Notes: generated from the letters alone by a model not told the origin. DNA of 64,000 nucleotides from Fenollaria sporofastidiosus (GCF_943169635.2 NZ_OW968186.1:1488001-1552000), one strand, 5' to 3'. Positions 34,350 through 43,574 are shown, counted from the stretch's first letter. Program-made: numbers and translations.

Positions 34350-34806
34350 TTTTATCTTTAATCTTTAAATAAAAGTAATATCCGATAAATAAGACAATGA
34401 TTACGCACATGTAGCTATCAGCTAAGTTGAAGCATGGGTACTGGTATGAACCAAACTTAAAGGATATAAAGTCGATAACGTAACCTCTAAAAACTCTGTC
34501 AATGAAATTGCCAAGTATACCTGCTAGGAAAAACGATAAGAATACCTTCTCATACATAGCAAGCGTATTAAACTCTGTAATAAATATATATAAAATTATC
34601 GCTATGGCAATGAAGGTTACTACGTAGAAGAAGATGTGTTTACCTTGCATAATGCCAAAGGCTGCACCTCTGTTCTCAACATAATCAAACGAAAAAAAGT
34701 TTGGAATTATTTCGTATGCAGTTCTGCCTTCTAAGTATAGCTTTGCAAAATACTTTGTTATTTGATCTAGTGCAACTGCTAGTACTACTATTAATAAATA
34801 AATCAT
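34330..34806 (-). CDS. lspA: Lipoprotein signal peptidase
   Basis: Integral membrane aspartic peptidase that removes signal peptides of diacylated prolipoproteins. 158 residues with four predicted membrane helices, VENRGAAFGI near residue 51, and the two catalytic aspartates in GNFIDRVFRGYVIDFI near 108-123. A lysine-rich tail ends the protein. Overlaps rluD by 20 bases. Confidence 0.96.
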   Translation of the reverse strand: MIYLLIVVLAVALDQITKYFAKLYLEGRTAYEIIPNFFSFDYVENRGAAFGIMQGKHIFFYVVTFIAIAIILYIFITEFNTLAMYEKVFLSFFLAGILGNFIDRVFRGYVIDFISFKFGSYQYPCFNLADSYMCVIIVLFIGYYFYLKIKDKNAKKSN

Positions 34807-34813
34807 GTAACAC

Positions 34814-35587
34814 CTACTTTATAATTTTAATGATCAGCTTAGCTTTGTCCTTCTTGCTAAGTCCAAGGTAGTCTCCTATTATAAACCTGCCGCGCCTTCT
34901 TAATGAGACTAGGTCGCCTACGTTTACTGCCTCGCTTATCTTGTAAGTTACTTTGTAGTTAAGTTTTACAAGACCTGCTTCTATGGCACTCTTCGCATCG
35001 CTTCTTGATAGATTATAAACATTTGCAAGAACTAAGTCTAGTCTTAATGAAGCACAAGTGATTAGCTTCTCTTCATACTCAAGTTCTCTACTGATTTTTG
35101 ATTTTAAGTCAATCACTTCAAGCGCTACACCATAGTTCTTAATCTTCTCAAGGTTGAGTAGTACATAGTCTAAAATCTCGTTCTTAATGTAGAAGTATAT
35201 AGCATCATCCTTTATAATGATGTCTCCAAGCTTTTCTCTTCTTATACCTAAGGATAATATAGATCCAAGCACGTCTTTGTGCGCTATCTCGTAGTCCTTC
35301 TTATCTATCTTGACAAGGCTTATATACTCAGAAGCCTCTGGCTCGTCCATGTAATCAGGATAAATTAAAATAGCCTTACTTTCAGAATCTTCATTCCCAA
35401 TAAGGCTAAAACTTATAGTATCATACGTATTTATTAGTGAGACAAGTTCTTTCACTTCAAAAGGGTTGTAGAAGTCCGTGCACTCGATAGACTTATTTTT
35501 CGAAACAATATCACAAATATCTATAACCCTTCTTGCAATGTCTTTGTTCTCACTACTAATATGATCTAAATTTTTTGACTTATTCAT
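34814..35587 (-). CDS. ylmH: YlmH-like RNA-binding S4 domain protein
   Basis: 257 residues with a C-terminal S4 domain (LRLDLVLANVYNLSRSDAKS followed by AIEAGLVKLNYK) and an N-terminal YlmH domain. In Bacillus, YlmH (RqcP family) acts with RqcH in alanine tailing of stalled chains; RqcH lies 1.4 kb away here. It also belongs to the ylm division cluster. Its start overlaps the sepF stop by one base. Confidence 0.88.
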   Translation of the reverse strand: MNKSKNLDHISSENKDIARRVIDICDIVSKNKSIECTDFYNPFEVKELVSLINTYDTISFSLIGNEDSESKAILIYPDYMDEPEASEYISLVKIDKKDYEIAHKDVLGSILSLGIRREKLGDIIIKDDAIYFYIKNEILDYVLLNLEKIKNYGVALEVIDLKSKISRELEYEEKLITCASLRLDLVLANVYNLSRSDAKSAIEAGLVKLNYKVTYKISEAVNVGDLVSLRRRGRFIIGDYLGLSKKDKAKLIIKIIK

Positions 35588-36036
35588 TAAAATGGAAACA
35601 TGCCTCTGCTTTTAAGTTCGTCTTTTAAGCCATCTATAGCAACGTTCTTTGGTGCTAATACAAAGATGTCTCTTGTAACTTTTTGTATGCTTCCATCGAT
35701 AGCGTAGATACCGCCATTGATAAAGTCAAAAATTTGTCTTTTAACACTAGCTTCTAGTTGTTCAAAGTTAACAACAACCGCCTTGCCTTGTCTTAAGTCA
35801 TCAATAATAAGTGGTGCTTCGTCATAGCCAAGTGGCTCTTGCACAGTGATAATCATAGAGCTAGTCTTTCTTTGAATAGGAACAACATTTTCCTTTTCTT
35901 TCTTTCTTGAGAAGATAGATGCTTCCTTTTGTGGCTCTTCTTCTACTGCTTCGTCCTCATCTTCGTAATCGTATTCTTCATCGTAATCGTCATCGCCGAA
36001 TCCTAAGAAATACTTTACTTTGTCCATAAAACCCAT
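35587..36036 (-). CDS. sepF: Cell division protein SepF
   Basis: Membrane-bound FtsZ partner that bundles FtsZ filaments at midcell. 149 residues: N-terminal amphipathic membrane anchor (MGFMDKVKYFLGF), an acidic low-complexity linker (DDDYDEEYDYEDEDE), then the SepF core with PLGYDEAPLIIDDLRQGKAV and FINGGIYAIDGSIQKV. ATG 36034-36036 with AGGAGG is chosen over a frame opening at 36066. Preceded by ylmE, as in other Firmicutes. Confidence 0.95.
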   Translation of the reverse strand: MGFMDKVKYFLGFGDDDYDEEYDYEDEDEAVEEEPQKEASIFSRKKEKENVVPIQRKTSSMIITVQEPLGYDEAPLIIDDLRQGKAVVVNFEQLEASVKRQIFDFINGGIYAIDGSIQKVTRDIFVLAPKNVAIDGLKDELKSRGMFPF

Positions 36037-36046
36037 AATAAACCTC

Positions 36047-36739
36047 CTAATAATTTCTTTCGCCAAATATCTTTGAGCCGATCCTCAATATATTTGATCC
36101 TTCTTGTATTGCAATTTTATAATCATGTGACATACCCATGGATAGGTATTTCAAGTCAACATTGTCATAGTTATTTTTTGCTAGTTTCTCTTTTAGTTCA
36201 TAAAGACCTCTAAAAGTATCTCTAACGACTTTTTCATCATCAGTGAATGGTGCCATAGTCATGAAGCCTACAATATGTATGTTTTTATACTCGTGCATCT
36301 TCTCTAAGGCTTCAGCTACTTCATCTTTGTAGAAACCACTCTTTGATTCTTCTTTAGAAATATTTACTTGTAAAAGTCCATCTAGCTTCATATCATTGTT
36401 TTTTAATCTCTTGTCAAGTGCTTCAATAAGGTCAAGGCTATCAAGCGAGTGAATTAATTTTATCTTGCCTAGTAGCTTATTAATCTTGTTCTTTTGAAGA
36501 CTTCCTATCATGTGAAATTCGAAGTCGTCTTTCAAGGCTTCATACTTTTCTTCTATCTCTTGAACTTTGTTCTCACCAATCTCGTTAAGATTAAATTCTT
36601 TAATCTCTTTAATCCTTGCTACATCAACAGTCTTTGTTACCGCTAATAACTTTACTTCATCTTTCTTTCTTCCTGCTAAGTCAATCTCTTTATCGATAGA
36701 CTCTAAAAGATCAATTAAATTCTCTTTTACACTCATCAT
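36047..36739 (-). CDS. ylmE: PLP homeostasis protein (YggS/YlmE family)
   Basis: 230-residue pyridoxal-phosphate-binding TIM-barrel protein that buffers PLP levels. Motifs: LLAVTKTVDV (PLP lysine) near residue 35, GENKVQE near 57, HMIGSLQKNK near 80, LSMGMSHDYKIAI near 205, and RIGSKIFG at the end. The start ATG-ATG overlaps the HlyD-like gene by four bases. Confidence 0.94.
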   Translation of the reverse strand: MMSVKENLIDLLESIDKEIDLAGRKKDEVKLLAVTKTVDVARIKEIKEFNLNEIGENKVQEIEEKYEALKDDFEFHMIGSLQKNKINKLLGKIKLIHSLDSLDLIEALDKRLKNNDMKLDGLLQVNISKEESKSGFYKDEVAEALEKMHEYKNIHIVGFMTMAPFTDDEKVVRDTFRGLYELKEKLAKNNYDNVDLKYLSMGMSHDYKIAIQEGSNILRIGSKIFGERNY

Positions 36740-37962
36740 AGTATGTCACCCTCCTTTACAGTCGACGGAAATACCACAACTTCGTCATAATATTTTATGC
36801 TCTTAAAACTTAAATTCTTGTAATTCATATTGCCCTTATCGTCAGTTCTCATAACATAAATGTTGTCCCTATCACTGCCGACTAAAAGCACTTTTTTATA
36901 TCTTATAGTGTTGTCAATGTCTTTTATGAATACACCCTTTTCGCTGCCTCTGTCAATTAAAGCACTCTTTGGTAGTTTGAACGTCTTATACTCGTCAAAT
37001 ATGATTTCCATCTTTGAAAATCTGTCTTTATATAGCTCCGATATCCTCTCTCTGATATTCAAAAGCAGCTTATAAGTCTTAGCCGCCTTTTCTTTCTTTA
37101 GAACCCTTGCATATGTCTTTGTTCCTGTTAAGTCCCACTCGATAAGCACTACATCATTCACTTCGACATTATCAAGCTTTTCATTATCAGAAAAGGCTAG
37201 TATGTTCATTGAAAAATTATCTAGTATCTTAAAGTTTTGATTGTTTTTACCTTTGTTTAAGCTGTAATTCTTGCTGTCATCAATTAAGTCCTTCTCTTGC
37301 AAAGCATCGAAGTTATTGCTAGTATATTTATCTTCCAAGCCATCAATAAAGTAGCTTACTATGCCTGACATCGATACCTTGATTGAAGGAGCGTCGCTCT
37401 TCTTACTTTCTTTAAGAGCCTCTCTCATCTCTAAAAGCTTATCAATGGAGTAATTTTTAATACTCTCGTAGTAAGCATCTTCTTCATCATCGTCGCTTTC
37501 TAAGATTTGTGATAGGTCTTCATACCTTTTTTGATTTATGCTTATCTGCAAGGCCTTAATCTTTGCCATTATGATTTTTTCATCAACATTGTCTTCGTCG
37601 CTAACATCATAATCAAGATCTTCTAATCTTTTATTTATGGCATCAATCTTTTTATCAATAATATCGTTAGCACTTCTTGTTACGCTTAAGTTCTCAAGAC
37701 CTCTTTTAACCTTTTCGCCTTCTTTAGCCTTAGTTAGAAAGTAAGAATTCCTACCTGCTTGATACACTTCTTCAGTCTTAATAAGCGCTGAATTCATTGC
37801 AACTGAGTTGTAGAAAACTTCCTCAACAGGTGTTTGCGTAACAATCTTTTTCTTAAAGAAAGATGTGATTATGGTGTTAAATGCAACTATTATGAATATA
37901 AAAGCTACCAAAACTCCTAAAAATCTCGAGAAGCCTTTGCCGTTCTTCTTATCTATCTTCAT
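36736..37962 (-). CDS. HlyD-like membrane-anchored protein of the division cluster
   Basis: 408 residues with one N-terminal membrane helix (about 13-33, FLGVLVAFIFIIVAFNTII) and a mainly extracytoplasmic remainder. A biotinyl-lipoyl-like hairpin (AKEGEKVKRG), a central coiled coil and a C-terminal beta segment (LPKSALIDRGSEKGVFIKDI) resemble HlyD-type adaptors. In ylmE-sepF clusters of clostridia, a similar gene precedes ylmE; its role in division or secretion is unknown. No transporter partner lies in the operon. Overlaps gpsA by 14 bases and ylmE by 4. Confidence 0.75.
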   Translation of the reverse strand: MKIDKKNGKGFSRFLGVLVAFIFIIVAFNTIITSFFKKKIVTQTPVEEVFYNSVAMNSALIKTEEVYQAGRNSYFLTKAKEGEKVKRGLENLSVTRSANDIIDKKIDAINKRLEDLDYDVSDEDNVDEKIIMAKIKALQISINQKRYEDLSQILESDDDEEDAYYESIKNYSIDKLLEMREALKESKKSDAPSIKVSMSGIVSYFIDGLEDKYTSNNFDALQEKDLIDDSKNYSLNKGKNNQNFKILDNFSMNILAFSDNEKLDNVEVNDVVLIEWDLTGTKTYARVLKKEKAAKTYKLLLNIRERISELYKDRFSKMEIIFDEYKTFKLPKSALIDRGSEKGVFIKDIDNTIRYKKVLLVGSDRDNIYVMRTDDKGNMNYKNLSFKSIKYYDEVVVFPSTVKEGDIL

Positions 37963-38956
37963 ACTTTTCTATCTCGTGTTTAAGCGGTCTACCCATAAGC
38001 TCAGCAACAACGCTGTCTAGCGGGTAATCTTCATATAAAAGTTTATACATCATATCAACTATCGGCATCTCTACAGAGTATTTTTCCTTAAGCATGTAAG
38101 TTGACTTAGTAGTCTTTATACCTTCAACAACCATGCCAACCTTTTCTATAGCACCTTCTGTAGATAGTCCCTCGCCAATATATACACCGCAAGTTTTATT
38201 TCTTGAGTGCTTACTTGTACAAGTTACGACTAGGTCGCCTATGCCAGCTAGTCCATAGAAAGTCGATGCCTTCGCTCCTAGAGCTATGCCTAATTTTGTA
38301 ATCTCGTGTATACCTCTTGTGATAAGTGCGGCCTTAGTGTTGTCGCCATAGCCCTTGCCTTCGCAAATGCCGCTTCCTAAAGCGATGATATTCTTAGTCG
38401 CGCCAGCAAGCTCAACACCAAGTAGGTCATCATTAACATAAACCCTTAAGTTGTCATTAGAGAATATGTCTTGAATAAACTCAGCATCATTAACCGATTT
38501 AGATGCACTAACAATAGTTGTCGGTATACCAATTGCAACTTCTTCTGCATGCGATGGTCCAGATAGTGAAACAAATCTTGCCTTTGGATTAAATTCATAG
38601 AAAACCTCGCTCATAGTCTTAAGCGAATCAATCTCTATACCCTTGCTAACATTGACAAAAATTTTATCTTCATCAATGTACTTATCTATAGTCTTTAAAA
38701 CATTTCTAAGCTCTTGACTAGGTACTGCAAGTACAACTACATCTGCATCTTTAACAGCTTGTTCTATATCGTTAAGCAAAATTATATTCTCAGGAAGTTC
38801 TACCCCCTTCAAGTACTTATTGTTTATTCGAGTTTCTTTTATTAAATTATAAGAGTCCTTATTTCTAATATATTGATATAAGTTTTCTCCTCTTTTTGCT
38901 AGATGTATAGCTAAGGCTGTTCCAAAGCTACCTCCACCAATTACTGAAATTCTCAA
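37949..38956 (-). CDS. gpsA: Glycerol-3-phosphate dehydrogenase [NAD(P)+]
   Basis: Makes sn-glycerol 3-phosphate for phospholipids from dihydroxyacetone phosphate. 335 residues with Rossmann motif GGGSFGTALA (residues 7-16), FVNVSKGIE near 102, SGPSHAEEVA near 135 and the catalytic lysine in ELAGATKNIIALG near 185. Precedes plsY's partner step: PlsY, encoded two bases upstream, acylates its product. The der-plsY-gpsA order is standard. Confidence 0.97.
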   Translation of the reverse strand: MRISVIGGGSFGTALAIHLAKRGENLYQYIRNKDSYNLIKETRINNKYLKGVELPENIILLNDIEQAVKDADVVVLAVPSQELRNVLKTIDKYIDEDKIFVNVSKGIEIDSLKTMSEVFYEFNPKARFVSLSGPSHAEEVAIGIPTTIVSASKSVNDAEFIQDIFSNDNLRVYVNDDLLGVELAGATKNIIALGSGICEGKGYGDNTKAALITRGIHEITKLGIALGAKASTFYGLAGIGDLVVTCTSKHSRNKTCGVYIGEGLSTEGAIEKVGMVVEGIKTTKSTYMLKEKYSVEMPIVDMMYKLLYEDYPLDSVVAELMGRPLKHEIEKYEDR

Positions 38957-38958
38957 AA

Positions 38959-39564
38959 CTATGCCTCACTTTTACTTTTAAATATATAAAATTTATTTTC
39001 CTCGCCTTTAGTTAATCTCTTAATATTCTTAGAATGTCTTAGTATGCCAACGAAAGCAACAATAAAACTTATGATTACGGCTAAATTAAGCTCTTTGAAG
39101 CTTATAAGTGTATATATGAAAAAGCCTAAAAACATAAGTATCGATGCTAAAGAAACATACTTTGTAAGCAAAACTACTAAAAACATAAGCACAACTACAA
39201 CTAATCCAAGCTTGTAGTCCATCGCAATGATTGCGCCCACAGTAGTAGAAACGCCCTTACCCGCATTGAAGTTTAAGTAAAAAGGAAAGTTATGTCCCAA
39301 TACAACACCAACTAGTGCGATGTACTGTGCATAAGAAACATCAAAATATCTAGCTACAAGCACAGCTAAAACGCCTTTTAATATATCCAAAAACAGTGTT
39401 ATAAGACCAAGCTTTGCACCAAATACTCTGAACATATTAGTCGCTCCAGCATTCTTGCTTCCGTAATCTCTTATGTCCTTCATCCTAAATATCTTTCCAA
39501 AAATATAAGAATTTGATATAGAGCCAATAAGGTAAGTAAGAATAAATAGTAAGATCTCCTTCAT
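38959..39564 (-). CDS. plsY: Acyl-phosphate:glycerol-3-phosphate acyltransferase PlsY
   Basis: Integral membrane enzyme forming lysophosphatidic acid from acyl-phosphate (made by PlsX or FakA) and glycerol 3-phosphate (GpsA). 201 residues, about five membrane helices, with family motifs GSISNSYIFGK near residue 13, YGSKNAGATNMFRVFG near 34, VLGHNFPFYLNFNAGKGVST near 87-106. Length is typical. Overlaps der by one base. Confidence 0.97.
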   Translation of the reverse strand: MKEILLFILTYLIGSISNSYIFGKIFRMKDIRDYGSKNAGATNMFRVFGAKLGLITLFLDILKGVLAVLVARYFDVSYAQYIALVGVVLGHNFPFYLNFNAGKGVSTTVGAIIAMDYKLGLVVVVLMFLVVLLTKYVSLASILMFLGFFIYTLISFKELNLAVIISFIVAFVGILRHSKNIKRLTKGEENKFYIFKSKSEA

Positions 39565-40877
39565 TACTCGCTCCTGTTCTTGTAATTTATGATTATAGAT
39601 GTTCCTTCAAATGGATAAACATTTCTTATTTGATTTTCCAAAAATCTTGTATATGAAAAATGTGTTAGTTCTTTATCATTTACAAATATTGTAAACTCTG
39701 GCGGTCTAGTTCCAGATTGCGTTGCGTAAAGTATCTTAAGCCTCTTGCCTTTATCAGAAGGCGGTTGGTTTATAAGAGTTGCATTCGAAATTATATCGTT
39801 TAATAAACCTGTCGATAATCTGTAGCTATATGCTTCATTAATCTCCATAATCTTATCTATAAGCTCGTCAACTCTCTTGCCAGTAAGTGCTGATATGAAA
39901 AGTATCGGTGCATATGACAAGAACGGCAAGTTATTTCTAAGACTATCTGAGAAAGTCTTCATAGTTTTTGAATCTTTTTCAACTATATCCCACTTGTTTA
40001 CACAGATGATGATGGCCTTGCCTTGATTGTGAGCGTAACCAACTACCTTAGAGTCTTGCTCTGTAAAGCCTTCAAGAGCGTCTATCAAAAATACGCATAC
40101 ATCAGCTCTATCAACACTAGATAAGGTTCTTACTTGCGAGTAAGCTTCGACGGACGAGTCAACTCTAGATTTTTTCCTAAGTCCTGCTGTATCAATAAAC
40201 ATAAACTCTTGTCCTTTTATGTTTATATATGAGTCTATAGCATCTCTTGTTGTGCCTGCGATATCAGTTACTATGACTCTCTCCTCGCCAAGTATTCTAT
40301 TAGTTAATGATGACTTTCCAACATTTGGCTTACCGATAAAGGCAACCTTGATAAGTCCTTCCTTCTCTGCGAAGTCTCTATCTTGAGGAAGATTTTTTAC
40401 TATCTCATCTAGTAAGTCTCCTAAGCCAAGTCCTTGCTCAGCAGATATAGACATAGGTTCACCTAAAGCAAGCTCATAGACATCATAAAAGTTGTCTTTT
40501 CTTTTGCCTTCAGTCTTATTTGCGACTAATATTACTTTTTTATTTGATTTTCTTAATATATTTGCAATTTCAAGGTCAAGTGCTGTGGCAGGGTCTCTAC
40601 CATCAACAACAAAAAGTATCAAGTCAGACGCTTCGATAGCAATGTTTGCTTGCTTTCTAATGTTTGACATGATCTTGTCATCATCAAAGGGGTCTAGTCC
40701 ACCAGTGTCAATGATGTCAAAGACGTGTTGTTGCCAACTTGCCTCGGAGTATATCCTGTCTCTTGTAACGCCAGGTGTGTCTTCAGTGATAGATATTCTT
40801 CTACCAACAATCTTATTAAATAAAGTTGATTTACCAACATTTGGTTTGCCTACTATACTAACAACAGCTCTATTCAT
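39564..40877 (-). CDS. der: Ribosome biogenesis GTPase Der (EngA)
   Basis: GTPase with two tandem G domains needed for 50S assembly. 437 residues: first P-loop GKPNVGKSTL (residues 10-19), DTGG, second P-loop GKPNVGKSSL near 186, DTAGLRKKS near 233, NKWD near 299, and a C-terminal KH-like domain (THFSYTRFLENQIR). Leads the leftward der-plsY-gpsA-ylmE-sepF-ylmH-lspA-rluD run from a good promoter. Confidence 0.97.
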   Translation of the reverse strand: MNRAVVSIVGKPNVGKSTLFNKIVGRRISITEDTPGVTRDRIYSEASWQQHVFDIIDTGGLDPFDDDKIMSNIRKQANIAIEASDLILFVVDGRDPATALDLEIANILRKSNKKVILVANKTEGKRKDNFYDVYELALGEPMSISAEQGLGLGDLLDEIVKNLPQDRDFAEKEGLIKVAFIGKPNVGKSSLTNRILGEERVIVTDIAGTTRDAIDSYINIKGQEFMFIDTAGLRKKSRVDSSVEAYSQVRTLSSVDRADVCVFLIDALEGFTEQDSKVVGYAHNQGKAIIICVNKWDIVEKDSKTMKTFSDSLRNNLPFLSYAPILFISALTGKRVDELIDKIMEINEAYSYRLSTGLLNDIISNATLINQPPSDKGKRLKILYATQSGTRPPEFTIFVNDKELTHFSYTRFLENQIRNVYPFEGTSIIINYKNRSE

Positions 40878-40900
40878 ATCGACACCTCCTTATCCTAATT

Positions 40901-40929
40901 ATTATAACATAAAGACTTTTAGTTTTCAA
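40901..40929 (-). promoter_or_regulatory. Promoter of the der operon
   Basis: Minus strand TTGAAA (40924-40929), 17-base spacer, TATAAT (40901-40906), 24 bases before the der start and just before AGGAGG. Confidence 0.8.
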
Positions 40930-41128
40930 CACTTTAATAGCTATTGCAAGATATATTTCTCATATAAAAGAAAACGCATTATATATTACTCATAACAAAC
41001 ATCATTAGTGACTTATCATATGTAGTGAGGCGTGTAAGACCTCACTCACTGCTACTCATAATTCACACGCCACCCGCTTAGTAAGGATACCTTTTGTTCT
41101 TATGCTTTGAAAGATATACATAGCTCAA
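40930..41128. other. Intergenic region between der and glyA
   Basis: No gene seen. It contains one stem-loop, AGTGAGG (41024-41030) with CCTCACT (41040-41046) around 9 bases, followed by further CAC/GTG-rich words (ACTCATAA, CACACGCCACC). There is no T run after it, so terminator function is doubtful. A small RNA cannot be excluded, but nothing positively supports one. Confidence 0.4.
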
Positions 41129-41164
41129 TAAAAAAAAAGAAGCGAAAGATCTCTCTCGCTTCTT
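41129..41164 (-). terminator. Terminator of the recJ-glyA run
   Basis: AAGAAGCGA and TCGCTTCTT pair in a 9-bp stem (about 41138-41164); on the minus strand it is followed by eight or more T. It lies about 22 bases behind the glyA stop. Confidence 0.9.
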
Positions 41165-41185
41165 ATATAGTCTTTATTCTTTTGT

Positions 41186-42427
41186 TTAGAATATACCTTC
41201 GTACATAGGGAATCTCTTGCAGATATCAGATACTCTTTGTCTAATTTTCTTTCTGTCGATAGATGTATCAAATGTATCTCTAAAGATTTCTGCAACTTCT
41301 CTCATTTCGTCTTCTTTGAATCCTCTAGTTGTTAAAGCTGGAGTACCAATTCTGATACCGCTTGTAACGAATGGAGATTCAGTTTCGTTAGGAATTGTGT
41401 TCTTGTTAACAGCAATACCGATTTCACCAAGCATAGCTTCTGCTTCTTTACCAGTGAAGCCTTTCTTCTTAACGTCGATTAAGATTAGGTGGTTATCTGT
41501 ACCGCCTGAAATTAATCTGAAGCCATATTTGTCAAGTTCCTTAGCAAGTACTTGTGCGTTTGCTAAGATTTGCTTGCAATAGTCTTTGAATTCTGGTTTT
41601 AATGCTTCGCCAAATGCAACTGCCTTAGCTGCTATAACGTGCATTAATGGACCACCTTGGATTCCTGGGAAGATAGCCTTGTCTAGCTTCTTAGCATTTT
41701 CTTCCCTGCAAAGGATTGCTCCTCCTCTTGGTCCTCTTAGTGTCTTATGAGTTGTTGTTGTAACAAAGTCTGCATAAGGTACTGGTGATGGATGTAGATC
41801 AGTTGCTACTAGACCAGCGATGTGTGCCATATCTACCATAAGCATAGCGCCAACTTCATCAGCGATTTCTCTGAACTTCTTGAAGTCGATAATTCTTGGA
41901 TAAGCACTTGCACCTGCTACTATTAGCTTTGGTTTTTCTTTTAGAGCTATCTCTCTAAGAGTATCATAATTTATAACTTCTGTCTTAGAGTCAACACCGT
42001 AAGCAGCAAAGTCAAAGAATGATCCTGAAATGTTAACTGGCGAACCGTGTGTTAAGTGACCGCCTTCGCTAAGGTTCATACCTAATACTTTGTCACCAGG
42101 CTTTAAGATTGAGAAGTAAACACCGATATTAGCATTAGCTCCTGAGTGTGGTTGAACGTTTGCATGTTCTGCCTTGAATAGCTTACATAGTCTGTCTCTT
42201 GCAATGTTTTCTGCGATGTCTACAACTTCGCATCCGCCATAATATCTTTTTCCAGGATAACCTTCAGCGTACTTGTTAGTAAGTTCGCTTCCCATTGCTT
42301 CCATAACAGCTTTTGAAACATAGTTTTCAGATGCTATCATTTCAAAGTGATCTTGTTGTCTGTCATGTTCTTTTTCGATGACATCAAAAATCTCTTTGTC
42401 TGTCTTTTTTAGATTGTCAAAATCCAT
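41186..42427 (-). CDS. glyA: Serine hydroxymethyltransferase
   Basis: PLP enzyme interconverting serine and glycine with transfer of a one-carbon unit to tetrahydrofolate. 413 residues with ASENYVSKAV near 33, YPGKRYYGG near 56, PHSGANANIGVY near 93, the PLP lysine in TTTTHKTLRGPRGG near 229, and GTPALTTRGF near 365. Full length. Last gene of the leftward run; 24 bases separate it from the RseC-like gene. Confidence 0.98.
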   Translation of the reverse strand: MDFDNLKKTDKEIFDVIEKEHDRQQDHFEMIASENYVSKAVMEAMGSELTNKYAEGYPGKRYYGGCEVVDIAENIARDRLCKLFKAEHANVQPHSGANANIGVYFSILKPGDKVLGMNLSEGGHLTHGSPVNISGSFFDFAAYGVDSKTEVINYDTLREIALKEKPKLIVAGASAYPRIIDFKKFREIADEVGAMLMVDMAHIAGLVATDLHPSPVPYADFVTTTTHKTLRGPRGGAILCREENAKKLDKAIFPGIQGGPLMHVIAAKAVAFGEALKPEFKDYCKQILANAQVLAKELDKYGFRLISGGTDNHLILIDVKKKGFTGKEAEAMLGEIGIAVNKNTIPNETESPFVTSGIRIGTPALTTRGFKEDEMREVAEIFRDTFDTSIDRKKIRQRVSDICKRFPMYEGIF

Positions 42428-42451
42428 GTTAATTCCTCCCTTAAAATAAAA

Positions 42452-42880
42452 TTAATTTAATTTGTTTATGATTAATAAATCATTATCCCCTTTAGAATAT
42501 TTTTTGTCATATGCCTTAACTATGACTAAAGATATTAATAGTAGGACTACACCTATTATTATACTATAAAAGTCTTGAACTTTAAAGCTTAATTTGCTAA
42601 AAATATAGTTTGAAACAAAAATTCCTAATAAAAATGCAAGTAAAGGTACTAAATATACCATCATTACACCTCTAAGCATTTTTCTTGAATCAACTTTTAT
42701 TGATACCAAGTCGCCAACGTTGTAGTTTGCTCTCGGCTTCGCTTTAATTATATGCTCCTTTGACTCGCAGCCTGCTGCACATGACTCGCAAGAGCCGCAT
42801 GCTGAGTCTCTCTTCATAGATATAAGCATCTGACCATTCTCAATTTTAATTACTCTACCAATGCTTTCATTTTCTTCCAT
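42452..42880 (-). CDS. SoxR-reducing / RseC (MucC) family membrane protein
   Basis: 142 residues. A cysteine-rich N-terminus (CGSC-x2-C-x3-C in ACGSCESCAAGC) is typical of the RseC/MucC family and likely binds an iron-sulfur cluster; a small beta domain (YNVGDLVSIKVD) is followed by two membrane helices (MMVYLVPLLAFLLGIFVSNY; YSIIIGVVLLLISLVIVKAY). In proteobacteria relatives belong to Rsx/Rnf-type reducing systems; no rnf genes are in the window. Its ATG lies inside the end of tcdA (14-base overlap). Confidence 0.85.
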   Translation of the reverse strand: MEENESIGRVIKIENGQMLISMKRDSACGSCESCAAGCESKEHIIKAKPRANYNVGDLVSIKVDSRKMLRGVMMVYLVPLLAFLLGIFVSNYIFSKLSFKVQDFYSIIIGVVLLLISLVIVKAYDKKYSKGDNDLLIINKLN

Positions 42881-43574
42881 CTAATAGGTCTCTAACGAGC
42901 TTCGATGCGATTAATAAACCGCCACTCGCCGTTACAAAGGATATCGACCCTGTCACCACCTTACCATCATCCTTCAGTTTTTTCTCTATAGGTAGTTCTT
43001 TTGAATAAACTACATTTATCTTCTTTTGTACGCTCTTGTCAATCTTTTGTCTTAACTTTCTTGCTAATGGACACACGCTTGTCTTGTCTAAAGTTGATAT
43101 CTCAAGCTTTGTTGGATCAAGTTTGTTACCGCATCCCATTGCACTTATGACTTTTATCTTCTTTTCAATGCATGTCTCGATTAGCTCAATTTTATTTTTT
43201 AGCATGTCGATAGCATCGACTACATAGTCGTAATCTCTATCAAATATCTCATCATTAATTTCTTTCGAATAAATTTTGTCTATGCACCTTATGTCAAGTT
43301 CATCGTTTATCTTCAGAAGCCTCTGTCTCATAACATCGACTTTCTTCTTGCCGATTGTATCATCAAGAGCTAAGATTTGTCTATTGATATTTGATTCACT
43401 CACTGTGTCATAGTCAACTATGGTGATGTGCTCTATACCAAAGCGAACTAAAGACTCTAGTGTGAATGAACCGACGCCTCCTATGCCAACTATTAAAACA
43501 TTTATATCTTTAAAACTATTAAATACTTCGTCTCCTAATACAACGCGTGTCCTAATCGTTCTTTTGGGCTTCAT
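42867..43574 (-). CDS. tcdA: tRNA threonylcarbamoyladenosine dehydratase TcdA
   Basis: ThiF/E1-like enzyme that dehydrates t6A37 of tRNA to cyclic t6A. 235 residues with the ATP-binding GIGGVGSFTLESLVRFG near residue 33, DYDTVSESNINRQ near 56, AIDMLKNKIELI near 118 and SAMGCGNKLDPTKL near 145. VVTGSISFVTASGG near 210 is typical. Its start lies 23 bases inside the aspS end, a conserved coupling in Firmicutes. Confidence 0.92.
   Translation of the reverse strand: MKPKRTIRTRVVLGDEVFNSFKDINVLIVGIGGVGSFTLESLVRFGIEHITIVDYDTVSESNINRQILALDDTIGKKKVDVMRQRLLKINDELDIRCIDKIYSKEINDEIFDRDYDYVVDAIDMLKNKIELIETCIEKKIKVISAMGCGNKLDPTKLEISTLDKTSVCPLARKLRQKIDKSVQKKINVVYSKELPIEKKLKDDGKVVTGSISFVTASGGLLIASKLVRDLLDGRK

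Noticed and set aside
40930..41128. Small RNA or tRNA between der and glyA
   Set aside because: Only one 7-bp stem, no tRNA-like arms, no promoter pointing into it and no T run. Kept as an uncharacterised intergenic region.
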